Shown here piece after piece: positions 17,343 through 29,529 of a DNA stretch of 64,000 bases. Below the pieces are notes generated by a model. That model was not told where the DNA came from. It searched no databases and saw only the letters and a list, made by a program, of their open reading frames with translations. The position numbers were made by a program, and so were the translations under genes. Source of the stretch: Sipunculus nudus (lineage: Eukaryota; Annelida; Sipuncula; Golfingiida; Sipunculidae); NCBI GenBank assembly GCA_026874595.1, contig CM049311.1, positions 38,150,676 through 38,214,675 on the forward strand, in the 5' to 3' direction. Numbering within the stretch: the stretch's first letter is position 1; the number at the start of each line of letters is the position of its first letter.

Positions 17343-18310
17343 TCCCTAGTTATAAGGTCCAGTCACACCAAATCGCACGACTATTTGATCGCGCGATTGA
17401 CCCACGACCTGGTTGTGGCACGACCAGTCTCCACAAATTCGCCTTGATTCTGCAGTTGTTGTGTGAATTGGAAACTGCATGATGGTAGGTAATCGTACGA
17501 CTGGTGGCACGCTTGGTTGCACCATTAACCAGGATTGGTGACCATTAATCGCAAGATCAGTCGTGCGACAAGTCGTGACGATCATAAATAAGTGGTGCGA
17601 CTGGCCGTCGTGACTTGTGACCAGTCATTTAATTGGCCGTGCCTCAAATCGTGTGGTTACATATTCCCGGGCCCGTCAGCTGAAGTCATTTGCTCGCCAG
17701 CTCTCGTACAGAACGATATGCCTCCAAAGAAAGGAAAAAAGCAGTGGCAAGGGCCTGAAAAAGCTGGTTTCAGTCGTTGCCGAAGATGTAAAAACTGCAT
17801 CCATATATAGATACTGCACCAACAACAGACGATACAGAGCGTGAGCCTGTGCCGGAAACAGACGCCCGGAGGAGTGAAGAGTCAGCAGACGAGTTGGCTG
17901 TACAGCAGAAGAAGAGTCCAGACATGAATATAGAGTCCTCTGTGGAAGACTGTGCCATGCCCTATAACTCAAAAAAACTATACCTATAGCTTATAGTACG
18001 ACCAATCGTTAGGTCGTGCCACAGATCGTATGAGGTCGTGGCGAATCGCATTGCTTATCATAAGGTCGTATCACAAGTGACACCACCCATCGTCAGGTGG
18101 TCGTACCATGATGCACGACTGGTTGCGCAATGACCCAGGATTGGTGATACAACCTCCTTGCGAGCTCCTTCCACCTCATTTTTTTTTTAATCAGTCGCAA
18201 CTGGAATTTGTACCAATTTTCATCCATCGATCACCCACGACCTCCTCGATCGATCGCACGCTTTTCTCACGAATGTCTGGCGATTCCTCATATTTTAGGT
18301 CGTAGACTGG
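17343..18310. mobile_element. Decayed DNA transposon with repeated subterminal motifs
   Basis: Both sides of a small broken frame are dense in 'tcgtgcgac', 'cgtacgac' and 'cacgacct' words on both strands. A direct repeat of about 50 bp (near 17495-17545 and 18100-18150) shares CACGACTGGTTGC-like and 'ccaggattggtga' blocks. Such repeats are typical of transposase binding sites near element ends. The superfamily is not identified. Confidence 0.5.
17718..17991 (+). pseudogene. Broken frame inside the DNA transposon remnant
   Basis: It starts ATG with a Lys-rich MPPKKGKKQWQ and stops at TAG near 17808. A second frame (17810-17991) continues as an acidic stretch with EREPVPETDARRSEESADEL and AVQQKKSPDMNIESSVED. 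Codon use looks protein-like, but frame changes break it. It may be the relic of a transposon accessory protein. Confidence 0.45.
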
Positions 18311-18329
18311 TCGTATCTTTGGTACTGGT

Positions 18330-18985
18330 ATCTTTTAGTGTCGCCGATATAACTTACAAGGGCTTCAAAGGATTTTCATGAAACTCACCATAGCTTTACT
18401 TACCAATATATTATCTCTCCCTAGATTATTTATGGGCAAAAACTACGCATATTTTATAAGTTCAGAGGTCACCGGGCAACATTGCGGTGTCGCCTCGATA
18501 ACTTACTAGGAATATGGTGGATTTTGGTATAGCTCGATAGAAATATTAACCAATATAATATATCGCCAAAGATCGAATTCCTTCAAAATCCATGCATATT
18601 TAACGAGGTCAGAGGTCACAAGACTGGTGGCGTCGTGATGACTTGCAAAACTCCGATGGGTTATCATGAATTTCACGATGAATATTAACCATTAGAGTTT
18701 CCCACCTGAATCACATATTTCACGAGGTCAGAGGTCACCAGGCTACTTTGTGGTACGTAAACTTCCTCGTGTCCGTGCATTTACTTTTAGTGTCGCCGTG
18801 AAAACTTCCCAGGGTTTTGCTGGATTTTCATGAAACTCGCCATAACTATACTAACCAATGGACTCTTTCACCCGAGGTCGATTACAGGCAAAATCCAAGC
18901 TTATGCATTTAGGTCAGAGGTCACCAGGCTACTTTGGGGTGTCGCTGCGATAACTTAGCAGGAACGTATAATGCATTTTGATGAA
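18330..18985 (+). repeat. R4 tandem array with AGGTCAGAGGTCA boxes
   Basis: Five related units of about 120-185 bp. Each holds 'gtgtcgccg..ataactta', 'ggattttcatgaaactc', 'ttaaccaat' and a GAGGTCAGAGGTCACC-like block. Exact AGGTCA-N-AGGTCA direct repeats are at 18606-18618, 18725-18737 and 18911-18923. One diverged unit lies at about 19725-19910, and inverted units are at about 61600-61945. Confidence 0.75.
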
Positions 18986-20230
18986 CCTCAACAAAAATAT
19001 CAACCAATACAATATCTTACTTAAGCTGTGTACATTTAATTAAATGCATTTAACAGGCAATGACAAACCGGCCAAGATCATGCGACCATGGCAAAATTAA
19101 ACAAAAGAGCGGTCGTATGAAAATTAATTGGAGTGTACACATGCGAACGGTACGGCAAAGACAATGCGGTATGCGACTATCTGGCTATTTTTCGAATCGG
19201 TCTGCATGTGAGAGATTTTTTGCCGTTGCCGATCTTAATTGTACGGCCCCACTTGACGTCACCACTAATATGCACGGGCATTCTTTCCCATCAAATTAGT
19301 TTTTAAACCAGTGAGATGCCCCCGTAAAGGCAAAAAATATAGGCTAAAGTGGTAAAAAATACAGAGAACTGTGCATGGTGAAAGACATACGATGATATAA
19401 TCTGAATAACTCTTAAGATGTACGAAATAAATTCCAATACGTTCCTTTCGTTTTCGTCTTTGATTTATAAATAGGATCCAGTGTAAACCTTTACTTCTTC
19501 ATCATGTCGGCACGGTAATTTAAGGTCAATATTCAGAAGGATATATAGTCGCCCTGGAAGTCCATCGTAATGAACAAAACACGAGCAATTTAGTCTCCGA
19601 TTATAAATTTTGCCGAAATAATGTGTGCACCCAAAACGGATTGTCGTTTCCGTCGCCGATGCCGGATAAATTATGAATGCGTTCATAGCTTGAAATTCGA
19701 TTCCTGACAAAATCTATACATATTTAAAGAGGCCAGAGGCCAATCTCATCACCCGACTTTGGTGTGGTTGTCACGGGTAACATGGGTAACCAAAGATCTG
19801 ATGGATTTACATGAAACTCATTATAAAATTAACCAATGAATTTCTCACCTGAATTACATTCTCAGCAAAATTCACGCATATTTACTGAGGTCAGACGTCA
19901 CAAGATGTGCGATCGGCGTATATTTATGAACTTTTTGCGGTTGTCTTGTTTCCTGTCTGGCAATGGACTGCCAACTCTATGTATAGGCCCTAACTTCTCT
20001 GACCCAAATTAGAGCTTAAATAAGCATGAGGATATTAAAATTTCGAGATCGCTCGATGATTGTCACATTCGTAAAGCATACGGTAAATATTGTTATAAAG
20101 ATTTGAATCAGCTCTTGAAATGAAGGGTATATGCTTAATAAATGAAATAGGTACCATTAGCACATGTATATCATTATATATATGCAGTTCTTCAATGGCA
20201 TTTGCACATCTGAAGTATAACCATACCTTG
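18986..20230. other. No gene seen; one diverged R4 unit at about 19725-19910
   Basis: Short open frames (19060-19299, 19465-19710) have no recognised domain, start context or partner exon. The R4-like unit has 'catgaaactca', 'ttaaccaatgaa' and 'gaggtcagacgtcaca'. Confidence 0.5.
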
Positions 20231-20416
20231 ACCAGTGAAAGCCGGCAGCCTGGTTGATTATCCGGGTATCATTAACACGGCTCGGGGGAGGTATGATTAC
20301 CGTATCACGTTACAAGGCTCACAGGCGATCCAGGTTAGACAGGGGTCGACCTCACCTGGAAAATCAACAGATCCTGCCAGATTCATACCATATGGACATC
20401 TGCCTGGCTATTCAGT

Positions 20417-20418
<2 letters not shown>

Positions 20419-20475
<57 letters not shown>

Positions 20476-20495
20476 CACACACACACAAACACACA
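20419..20495 (+). repeat. (CT)n then (CA)n compound microsatellite
   Basis: About 55 bp of CT followed by CACACA. The overlapping open frames with Ser-Leu runs come from the repeat. Confidence 0.95.
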
Positions 20496-20601
20496 GAGGT
20501 ATGGAACTGCTATTAACCTCATTCATGTATCAAATATACAGATTAGCAATTCAAATCATACACATACACACCTATCCACGCGCGCACACACACCTACCTA
20601 C

Positions 20602-20636
20602 TAATACATATAATATATATATATATAATATATATA

Positions 20637-20671
<35 letters not shown>
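20602..20671 (+). repeat. (AT)n-rich microsatellite
   Basis: Nearly uninterrupted AT dinucleotides. Further AT tracts lie at about 20777-20820 and 21700-21728. Confidence 0.9.
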
Positions 20672-20672
<1 letters not shown>

Positions 20673-20869
20673 CAGTTCGAAAAAAAAATAAATGCTACTT
20701 TGCTCCTTTCATGAACTTGGACCATCGTAGGACGAAATTAGACCTATAAATTAATTGCTCATTATAACAGAAGAATATATATATATATTTATATATATAT
20801 ATAGATAAATATATAGATAGATATCACAGACCTGTATTTTCACAACATGTAACATCCTCTCTCTGTACC

Positions 20870-21320
20870 GTAGTTATTGTTGAAGGTGTACATCGTTGGT
20901 TACTTACCTTTACCGGTTGTTGTCTTGTTGTTACTGTATTCCCCCATGTCTCGGCTTAGATGGACGAACATCAGGACTGGCCATTGTCCTGCCACAAGTC
21001 TCTGTGGGTTTGGTTATTGTGGCTGGCGTTTTCGTGCCGGGCTGGCCAGGAGTGCGTTAGGGATATCTCAGTAAATTGCCTGCCTGGTTGATCTAGCGTC
21101 GGCTACATCTGCCGGGCCCGCCGTACCAGTCATGTTGATGTTGGCGGCAAGTCTGTTAATGTAACGAGATACATCCCCCAGATGCCGAAGAAAGTATAGT
21201 GACCGCGCCAGACGCCAGGTGGAGCCTTATTTGTAAAGCAAGCTTGACCAGCTGATCAAAGTGCTACACGCGGCACCCTGCTGTTGTTGTAACACCGGCG
21301 TTAAGCATTTGGTTCTGTTA
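20870..21320. other. Locally GC-richer patch, possible 5' exon or promoter
   Basis: More GC and CpG than the surrounding AT-rich DNA, for example GCCGGGCCCGCCG near 21111. On the minus strand a short ATG frame (MTGTAGPADVADARSTRQ) starts near 21135. It could be upstream sequence of the minus-strand receptor gene 4 kb away, but no splice link can be shown. Confidence 0.25.
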
Positions 21321-21330
21321 ACATGTTCGG

Positions 21331-21694
21331 ATATCATCGTTCCTTTGCATGAAAAGAAATGGTAACATGTGACATAACATTGCTAAGTACATCCGTGGTT
21401 TGGCAAGTATGTTTTGGATACCGAAACCAATATATGTATATATTATATTATATTCTTATTATATTATATATATAGACTGTAAATATATGTATAATATGTG
21501 TATTATCTCATATAATTCTGTTAAGTATGCATGATTAATATATAGTAGTCATATAAATATTTAAAAATATATATTATATTATACACAGTATAATGATATA
21601 TGACTATACAGGATCAATTTCATTAATATCATTGATACATATAATAAAACTAATTTTAGCTCCCAATTTTTAACTCCCAATTCAAGTGAGAAAC

Positions 21695-21728
<34 letters not shown>

Positions 21729-22027
21729 ATGATAATACAAACAATGTGTGTTATCTCATATAATTATTTAATTACATTCAAAATTCATACTTACAATATA
21801 TCTTATAGTTAACAATAGTAATATCAATCTATACTTTACATAATCACCTGACCCATACTAGTAAATTGTTATTCAAGACTTAGGGACTAAAACTGATACT
21901 AATAACAACATAAATGGTCTCAATTATCTGTTAATTAGGAAACCTTATATATTGGTAATATAAATTGATTCATTACTTCAAGGGACTCAAAGTTACCTTT
22001 AATAGTTATTTAAAAAAACATTTTTTT
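21331..22027. other. AT-rich, no gene seen
   Basis: Very AT-rich sequence with short AT microsatellites. No coding or RNA signature. Confidence 0.6.
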
Positions 22028-22143
22028 TGGGGGGGGGGCTTTTGTCCTCTTTATCATTAAGGTAGGGGGGCTTTTGACCGGGGGGGCTTTTGTCCGGGGG
22101 GCTTTCGACCGGGGGGGCTTTTGTCCGGGGGGGCTTTTGTCCG
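22028..22143 (+). repeat. G-tract minisatellite, unit about 16-17 bp
   Basis: About six imperfect units of GGGGGGGCTTTTGTCCG, with two GACC variants. The Gly-rich open frame over it is a by-product. Regular runs of six to nine G could form G-quadruplexes. Confidence 0.85.
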
Positions 22144-22725
22144 TAGGTTATGCATGGGGATCACAAAAATCCTCTGGAGTGTTTTGCGCCAGTATATGGA
22201 CAGTATTGGTGATAAATATTATTATGAATCAGCATTACTTGATTTTGACACCATCAGAATTGGAAGAACATTAGCTATTTAAAGCTGGCCTCCCATTTAC
22301 CAATTTCTTTAGCCGGCCGGTAATTTGTTAACGGCCAAGTAATTTGCCAGTCTCGCGAGCAGGCGACCGCCCTAACACCTATACCGATTTTCCATGCAGA
22401 TCACCGGATTTTTCAGGTCATTTTTATTTCATCATCAGATTTGTAATTATTGGTAAATAATTCTATTAGCACAAATAGTACAAGTAGCACAAATGCTGAT
22501 TATTAACCAAAATTAGTATCAAATAGATTAGTATATATCAAGGTTGCAAAAATCACTATAATAACGAAGATTTGCAACCTGGGGATCTAATGATAATGCA
22601 TGAACCCTCCTTTCGTAATAATAAATGCAAATGAACTGTTCGTCATAAGTACACTATAATATACGAAAGCAAATGGTTTGTGCCTTTACTTGGTAAATAC
22701 AATCAATGTAATTGAAAAAAACTGA

Positions 22726-22782
<57 letters not shown>

Positions 22783-23942
22783 GTCAGTCTATAACTAAAA
22801 CAACCACCCTAAAGTAGGAGAGGCGTGGGGTGGGGGTGGGACTGATCACCGTGAAGCCATGCACGTTTGACAGGGCTACTGAAATATATCACGTAAAATG
22901 AAACCCAGTTGGGAATTATAAACCCCAATGCATGCACTGCTTGTCGAACACCACTAAAATCAATAAAACGTCACATATTTATACATTTGCAGACTTATTT
23001 GCTAACATTGTCAGGAGGCTTGTCACGGGTATTGCCTTCTGCCCTCTGTCTCACCCAGTCTGTACCATCTATACATGTTAAGGAATTTTGTCAATCTTTT
23101 CAGGCATGCAGGTATATGATCTTGTAGTTTGTGCGTGAAGTTGTTTTTTTTTTTCATTCTATCCAGGTATATCTTCTGTTAGTTTGTGTGTTGCTCACGT
23201 CTGTCGTTCAAAGCAGGTGCGGCCAGGGTTCGCGTCAAAAGCGTTTACGGAAGCTCGCTGTTTATCTTATGTTTTATGCCATTTGTTTAAGACTGAGTTG
23301 ATGTTTGACAAGACGTGTTTGACATCAATCAAATGAAAGCGTAGTGTCAGGGTCATGCTTCTAGGTCCAGGCGTAGAGCCGTCACGGCAGATTGTCAAGT
23401 CTTAGCAATGAATTAAGTGCTCGCGCTTATGGTGTATATATATATATATAGGATACAGACTTGCGTCCACATGCCGATATTTCCAGTGATTGTATTTCAT
23501 CATCAGACAGACACACAACAAATTGACAACATTGGAAAATTGTGAATCATATGTTTATAAATACAAGGACTACCAACAGAGGAGCAAGCACAGGTAACTA
23601 TATATCTTTATGTCAAACACTTAAATCTCGTTCTTGTGTTCAATGTTGGACTTTATCAACAGTCGGGATTGTGGACGGTGATATAAAATAATTTGACTCT
23701 ACCACGAGACCAATCTAGCCAGGTCCATGTTTTGAATTTATACTTACTTATCATCTCCCACATTATAAGACAATTCGGCATGGGGGATGATTAATGTACG
23801 GTAATAACCCCCTGCTTTTCAAAAAGTAAAATTTATATACACGAAATAAAATATTCCAATAATTAGATTGAGAGACTTTGGTTACATTTCTGTTTGCTAA
23901 TAACCATATTTATGACTCGATTATATTAAGGTTCACACGCAT

Positions 23943-23973
<31 letters not shown>

Positions 23974-24306
23974 TTATTTATATATGTATATATATAGAAG
24001 GTAGAGTTACCCTCCGATTCTAAACATTCTCTTGATGATCGGGACGCATCCCCTGAAACAGACTTTTGTGAAGTGTTGTTATTTCAATATTCATATGTAT
24101 ACTATGAATCATCCCCCCCCCCCCGAAGATAAATTGACGCCATGAACTGTATGCATACCTTATTTGGAAATTTGTTAAAAACACGCAAACACTGTCCACA
24201 TAATTACGAGAGCTGATCCAATGGAGTAATTCGACTAACCTGATATTGAATAACCCTTTATCTGTTGTTCTTTTTGTCTGGTCATTCCCGGTTAAACACC
24301 ACAATA

Positions 24307-24378
<72 letters not shown>

Positions 24379-25700
24379 GGATGTGACGTATTACCGGACA
24401 TATACTGTCATAGATTTATTTTATTATGACGAGCATTTTGAATACAATGTTTTAAAAGCATTGTATCACGCAGTAGATCAGGAGGTATGCCGGATCAACC
24501 AAAATATGTCATATCAGCTGAATGGTTAAGCTTGGCCGTAATCAAACATCACATACACACGCGCAGAGAAAATATAGCAAGCATGGTGACTGTGCTATAT
24601 GCAATAAATTGCCCGAGTCTGAGTAGATTAGGAATTTCAAGGTAAGATACTTTGATAAAATGAGTATACATGTACGAACGCTGTGTTTAACAAAAAAACG
24701 CTGGTAAAACCAAACAGACAACACACGTATATCGAAAACATGTATGGCAAAATTTCACAAGCATATTTTTTATGTTGTTTCAGGAGTTCCTTGATAATAT
24801 AGTTAGGTGAAAGCGCCTGTTATAAAATAAAATTCTGTATGAGGGAGATACAAACGGACACACCCTTTGGCAAACTTTTACCATACTTTTACTCCACGCA
24901 GACCTTTACCATACTTACTCCATGCAGACTGTTACAATAGACCTACTTACTCCACCCAGACTGTATATAATCGCAGCATGACCATAAATTTACCGGTATA
25001 AGTATGATTCGGTTTGCCATAGACAAACATGAGACGACTGTCCAGTTGTCATATAAACACTCCCCGATCACAAACAGCATAAAGACCTATACTCCTCTTG
25101 TGTCAATATCATATATATACCGGTCAAACAGATGCACGGTCTATTACACACTCGAGTTTGTCATAATGAATAGAAATCCACGTCTAATAAATTCTCCAAA
25201 TGTGTATCCAAAACGTGAAAAGGGTGCTGAGGGCGTGCAGTATAGTACAGGGTTTAGTATATCTTTAAATATGTCATATGAGCCTCGAGCACGGATAATG
25301 TAGATCCTTTCAACTAAATTAAGGTCATTAAATTAAGGTACATAATCATTTGCAATAATATGTGTATTATCTCATGCTGGTAACTGATTTTAACCTGAAA
25401 GTTTCTCCATGCATGCAGCAAACCACCCCGGCACATGCATGGGATACTATCTCCGATTGACCTGTTTTATACGTTGTTATGGTTCTGTGTGTAAGCACAG
25501 TCTATGCTTCTCTGTTTACCATAAGGTCCGATCTGGAGCACGTCCGACAATCCCAAACAAAGAAATATGATAGAAGGAACATCGATCAGAAGCTTAAATA
25601 AACTTCCAATCATAATGTTGCGCGGTTTAGCCACCAGGTGGCGGATACATGTTTAGCCCCACTGATCCCGCCCGATGCAAGCTTATTTCCAATCGTGTAC
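22144..25700. other. Gene-free; AT microsatellites at 22731-22779, 23940-23995 and 24309-24374
   Basis: No supported coding region. Three long AT tracts and a C run (24114-24124) are present. The open frames lack domains and splice partners. Confidence 0.55.
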
Positions 25701-25712
25701 AGGAGTAATCGC

Positions 25713-25800
25713 ACTGGTTTTGAACGAAATATTGGCAGATGCCATAATATTTTAAAGAGAATACACTATATTCAAAGTTTATTTAAAAAACCTGGTATAT
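25713..25800 (+). repeat. Dispersed repeat R7, copy 1
   Basis: It shares 'ttggcagatgcca', 'attttaa.gagaa' and 'ctggtatata' in the same order with 52305-52382. Confidence 0.5.
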
Positions 25801-27800
25801 ATGTAGGTCCGGTTAATAAGCTTTAGGATATAAATAACATTATCTTTCCATTATATTGCAAATTATTTACGCATAAAATAGCTTTCCCGATTAATATTAT
25901 TTAAGCACTCAACCGTAACCGATAGAGTTACAGGTTATATTTATTAACTGCAAGAACAGTTCCAGTGCTGGCTATATGTACAGATTTAATATTATGGTAA
26001 CTTTCTTTGCCTAAACATTTACATGCATATATACAGGCCAAATAACTGAACCAAAGTTATTAATTATCAAGAATTTGTGTCCCCTGTCCTAAAGGCAAAA
26101 TTTAAGCAAAGTAGGAATAACATTTTTATAACATTTTTTATTTGAGTTAGCTAAAATGCACTTTTTAAAGTAGACATTCACACATATTTGCATATATTAC
26201 TATAAATTTAACAAATAATGAATACAAAATGTACATTATAAAAATCCCCATGTTATTTTCCGCATTTTGGTGCTTGTTTCATTCTCCTATGTGTAAAAAC
26301 AATTGAGTTATGGTTATTTATTTAAAATTATTATGACCTTGTAAATAACACTTTCTAAAGACCACGCACAATATTATAAGTATACGAGTTCATTACTTAT
26401 AAAAAATAAGTTGTGTTTTTTATACCTTGGGTCGGGGTTTGACAACATAAAAAGCCCTCTCTGCCGCAGGTCTATAAAATGTAGCCGATCAATACATCAG
26501 TGGTTGCAGTGATAGAAATTATTGCCAGCGTCATGATAACATAATGTTAATGTGTGCACAGATGGTACACGTACATAGGTATCTAAACGAGAGACAAGAT
26601 TAGTAATCTGATATCACGAATTAAACTACACTATGGATCTTTAAATACTCACTATATAGGTTAGAGTCCACGTGTAGCAGCGTGCCTTCAGCTACGTGCA
26701 TATATTTGTTGTTATGGGGGCGGCGTATTAAGTACCTTGAGACCCTTTAATGGTCTTTTTTAACATGGAGGGACGGGAGAGAGAGTCGCATGTATAAGGT
26801 AAGTTAATTTTCCCGTCTGTCCAGAAAACTCGAACGATATGATGATTCAACAGGTTTCAGGCGTATATTATTGTCTGTTAAAGTTCGATTACGTTTAAAA
26901 AATCAAACACTTACTGTGGTAAATATTACGTCATGGTTCATTTGTTGTAATTTCATGATATAACCTTATTCAAAACGATGGCTTTTACGTCAGCCAACAA
27001 TTTCGTACCGATTATTTCAAATCCAAGTAATTCGATTAAACAATATATACAAGCAAGAAAAGGCCTTTGTGTTTTGTAGTTGAGCTGTAGGCTCTCTTTA
27101 TTATATTTTTGTTGCTGATATATAGAAGCATGACAGTGTCGTTAAGGGCGGGATGATACCTTTAGACATGTTATCAGCTGACCTCATCTCGTCTATAGCG
27201 TCTCGTCACAAGCCGTCTACTGTTAAACTCATTTATTGTTTTGTGTGTTTGTCACGTCTGTCTGTCTCCCTCAACCCCCCCCCACCCCCCTGTACTCACA
27301 TCAACCCAAACCAACCTTATTTCTCTCTCAAGATGAACGTAAACGGATATCAGTGATAAATTGAAAATGTTCAATATGTCGAATTAAGCATGTTATTTAT
27401 GTTGTAAGATGCACTATTAATTCATACAAAAATAGTATGATATTGTTATTATTATTATACCTCTACCTGGCGGCGAGAAGTATTATGTTTTACACATGGT
27501 TTGTTTGTGTGTAAATTTAACGCAAACATTTTTCAACAGAAAATTTTGTAGGGGCTAGGATATAGTACCCAAGGCACCATAGTTAAATGTTTGAGTTAAT
27601 CTATAGATCCCCGTCATATATTTCGTTTATTCAAAGTCTGCCTTTAAATTGTGACCTACGGCTATTTTTTTTGTCCCTGTGGAGGCACAGAGCCACCCAT
27701 CCATGCAGTGAATTTAATTGTTGAACCTTCAAACATTCCTGAGTTGCTTTACCTGTGCCAGAACCGAAGATATAAGACAAACGCGAGAACGTTTGTGGCA
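25801..27800. other. AT-rich, no gene seen
   Basis: No coding region can be supported. A C-rich tract at 27275-27290 is the only distinct feature. Confidence 0.55.
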
Positions 27801-27805
27801 CGTTT

Positions 27806-27850
27806 AAATTGGAGCTGGATGCACAATCCAATACCACCCTCTCATTGGTC
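27806..27850 (+). repeat. MITE M1 fragment (right arm)
   Basis: AAATTGGAGCTGGATGCACA followed by 'caataccaccctctcattgg' matches the right arm of the complete copy at 6117-6163. The left arm is not found. Confidence 0.65.
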
Positions 27851-28137
27851 TGATCACAATTCTTTGCCCTGTGCTGGCCTTGATGGTGGGATCCCGAGAA
27901 TCTTGCTTTTTCATCTAAGATGAAAGAGATGGCCGAGGGAGTCGTTTAAATATAAAACGTAATAATTATGTGGGCACAACTTGAAATAAATATCAGTTGT
28001 AAATTTGTGCCCCCCCCCCCTTCCCCAATTATTTTCTAAACAAACAAGCTCAATGTATATGGACATGTTAAAAATGTGAAAAAAAATGAAAGTCCAATAA
28101 TTAAGTTATCACACTGTTTTATGTGGTCGAAAAGAGG

Positions 28138-28515
28138 AGGGGGTAAGGTTAACTGAATTCAAGAATAAATACAGAGAGCATCTCCATGTCAGTCTCCTAA
28201 ATCAAATAGATCCGTCCAAACCATTAGGCTCATGCATGTACACTTATACTTGTATACCTGATAAGTTTTGTAGGAAAGAAATGTTTAGTAAACTTTGTTG
28301 TCGTGATTGAAATAACTGCACTTGCAGGGTTCCGATAAAATGCATTCCAGCGGAATAACTATATATACCTTATTAGGTATTTGGTAGACATTGGTCTTAA
28401 CCGTAAACGCTTCAGTATTAAACTGTATTTTTCTTTGGCACTATGACCAGTCAATAAAAAGGGTTTCATGTTTCCTACCTGTAACTCACACTTTAAAAGA
28501 AAGTCTGGAAAATTC
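28138..28515 (+). repeat. Dispersed repeat R6, copy 1
   Basis: The reverse complement of about 45880-46205 matches in order: 'ggttaa', 'tctccatgtcagtctc', 'aggctcatgcatgtaca', 'cagggttccgat', 'gcggaataactata' and 'gggtttcatgtttcctacct'. Both copies adjoin a C or G run. Confidence 0.7.
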
Positions 28516-28689
28516 TTTGGAGCACAGTGCATGGTGAATGTTGAATACAGAAAATAAATTGAAAAATGTATATTTTTGATCAATATATCTTCAAGTATTA
28601 AGGGGACAGTGACCTAAATTCACTGTTGGTAGATTTCAGTATTTTTTTTTTTTTTTTGCGGTGACCTTTTATATAAATACAGTGGTTGA

Positions 28690-28972
28690 TTTAAGATACA
28701 GAAAAAAATATTTAACTCCAGATCTCGAGATAAGATATCTCGATATCTTGACATAAAATTTCGCAAAAAGAAATTTTAGGAAGCAAAAAAAAATATCTTG
28801 CAAAAAAAATTAAGGAACCAAACAAAAATATATCTTGCAAAAAAAATTAAGAAGCAAAAAAATATATCTTGCCAAAAAAAGTTTAGGAAGCAAAAAAATA
28901 TATATATATCTTGCAAAAAAAATTACGAAGCAAATATATATATATATATTTCGAGATCTCGAGATTTCATAA
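28690..28972 (+). repeat. A-rich minisatellite flanked by inverted GATCTCGAGAT boxes
   Basis: Five units of about 40 bp carry ATATCTTGCAAAAAAAATTA and 'gaagcaaaaaa'. The array lies between an inverted pair of 'agatctcgagat' boxes (28720-28735 and 28954-28967). The Lys/Ile-rich frames on both strands reflect the repeat. Confidence 0.75.
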
Positions 28973-29436
28973 TGATTTTCCTTCGGCAAAATGCTCTGCT
29001 TTGGTCTTAAAGTCACACTATTCACCTGCCTTATTTATAGAATTTTTGTGATACCGGCTAACTGTGCATATATATATATTAAAGAAGTGAAGGTAATCCT
29101 TGCTGGGAAAGGTTCTCATAACGCCACTTTGACGAATAAACATTTTATCTACAGGCTACTTGTACACAAGGTATTTGAGCAAGTGTTCATATACAGATAA
29201 AAACATGTAACCGAGTTATTGAAAGATCCCCAGTTGACGTTCGTTAGAGCATGTGAAGCTATGCAATATTTGTCATTTACAGAACTCTACTCTCTGAATT
29301 GAAGCCAGATGTTTTTGCCGGAAGTCTTTCTATTACGATTGTTTGCAATTTTTGCACCCCCCCCCCCCCCCACCCTTGCCTTGGTGCAAGGCTGAGAATT
29401 ACACACCAGGTGACCCGGGCTCCTAACTGCATTAAA

Positions 29437-29470
29437 TGCGGCGGTATCCAGGACTCTGGATACCGCCGCA
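29437..29470. repeat. Perfect 15-bp hairpin with 4-nt loop
   Basis: TGCGGCGGTATCCAG is followed by GACT and its exact reverse complement; one more A-T pair extends the stem. It is GC-rich in an AT-rich context. Confidence 0.9.
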
Positions 29471-29529
29471 TAAAAAGCTTCAGAGTAAACTGGAGAACAT
29501 CAAACCCTTGTCGGAATAAAATCGTGTAA

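Noticed and set aside
20235-20604. Frames with Ser-Leu runs
   Set aside because: Produced by the CT microsatellite.
28798-29025. Lys/Ile-rich frames on both strands
   Set aside because: Produced by the A-rich minisatellite.
29437-29476. Hairpin plus A run as a bacterial-type terminator
   Set aside because: The window is eukaryotic and the hairpin is not behind a gene.
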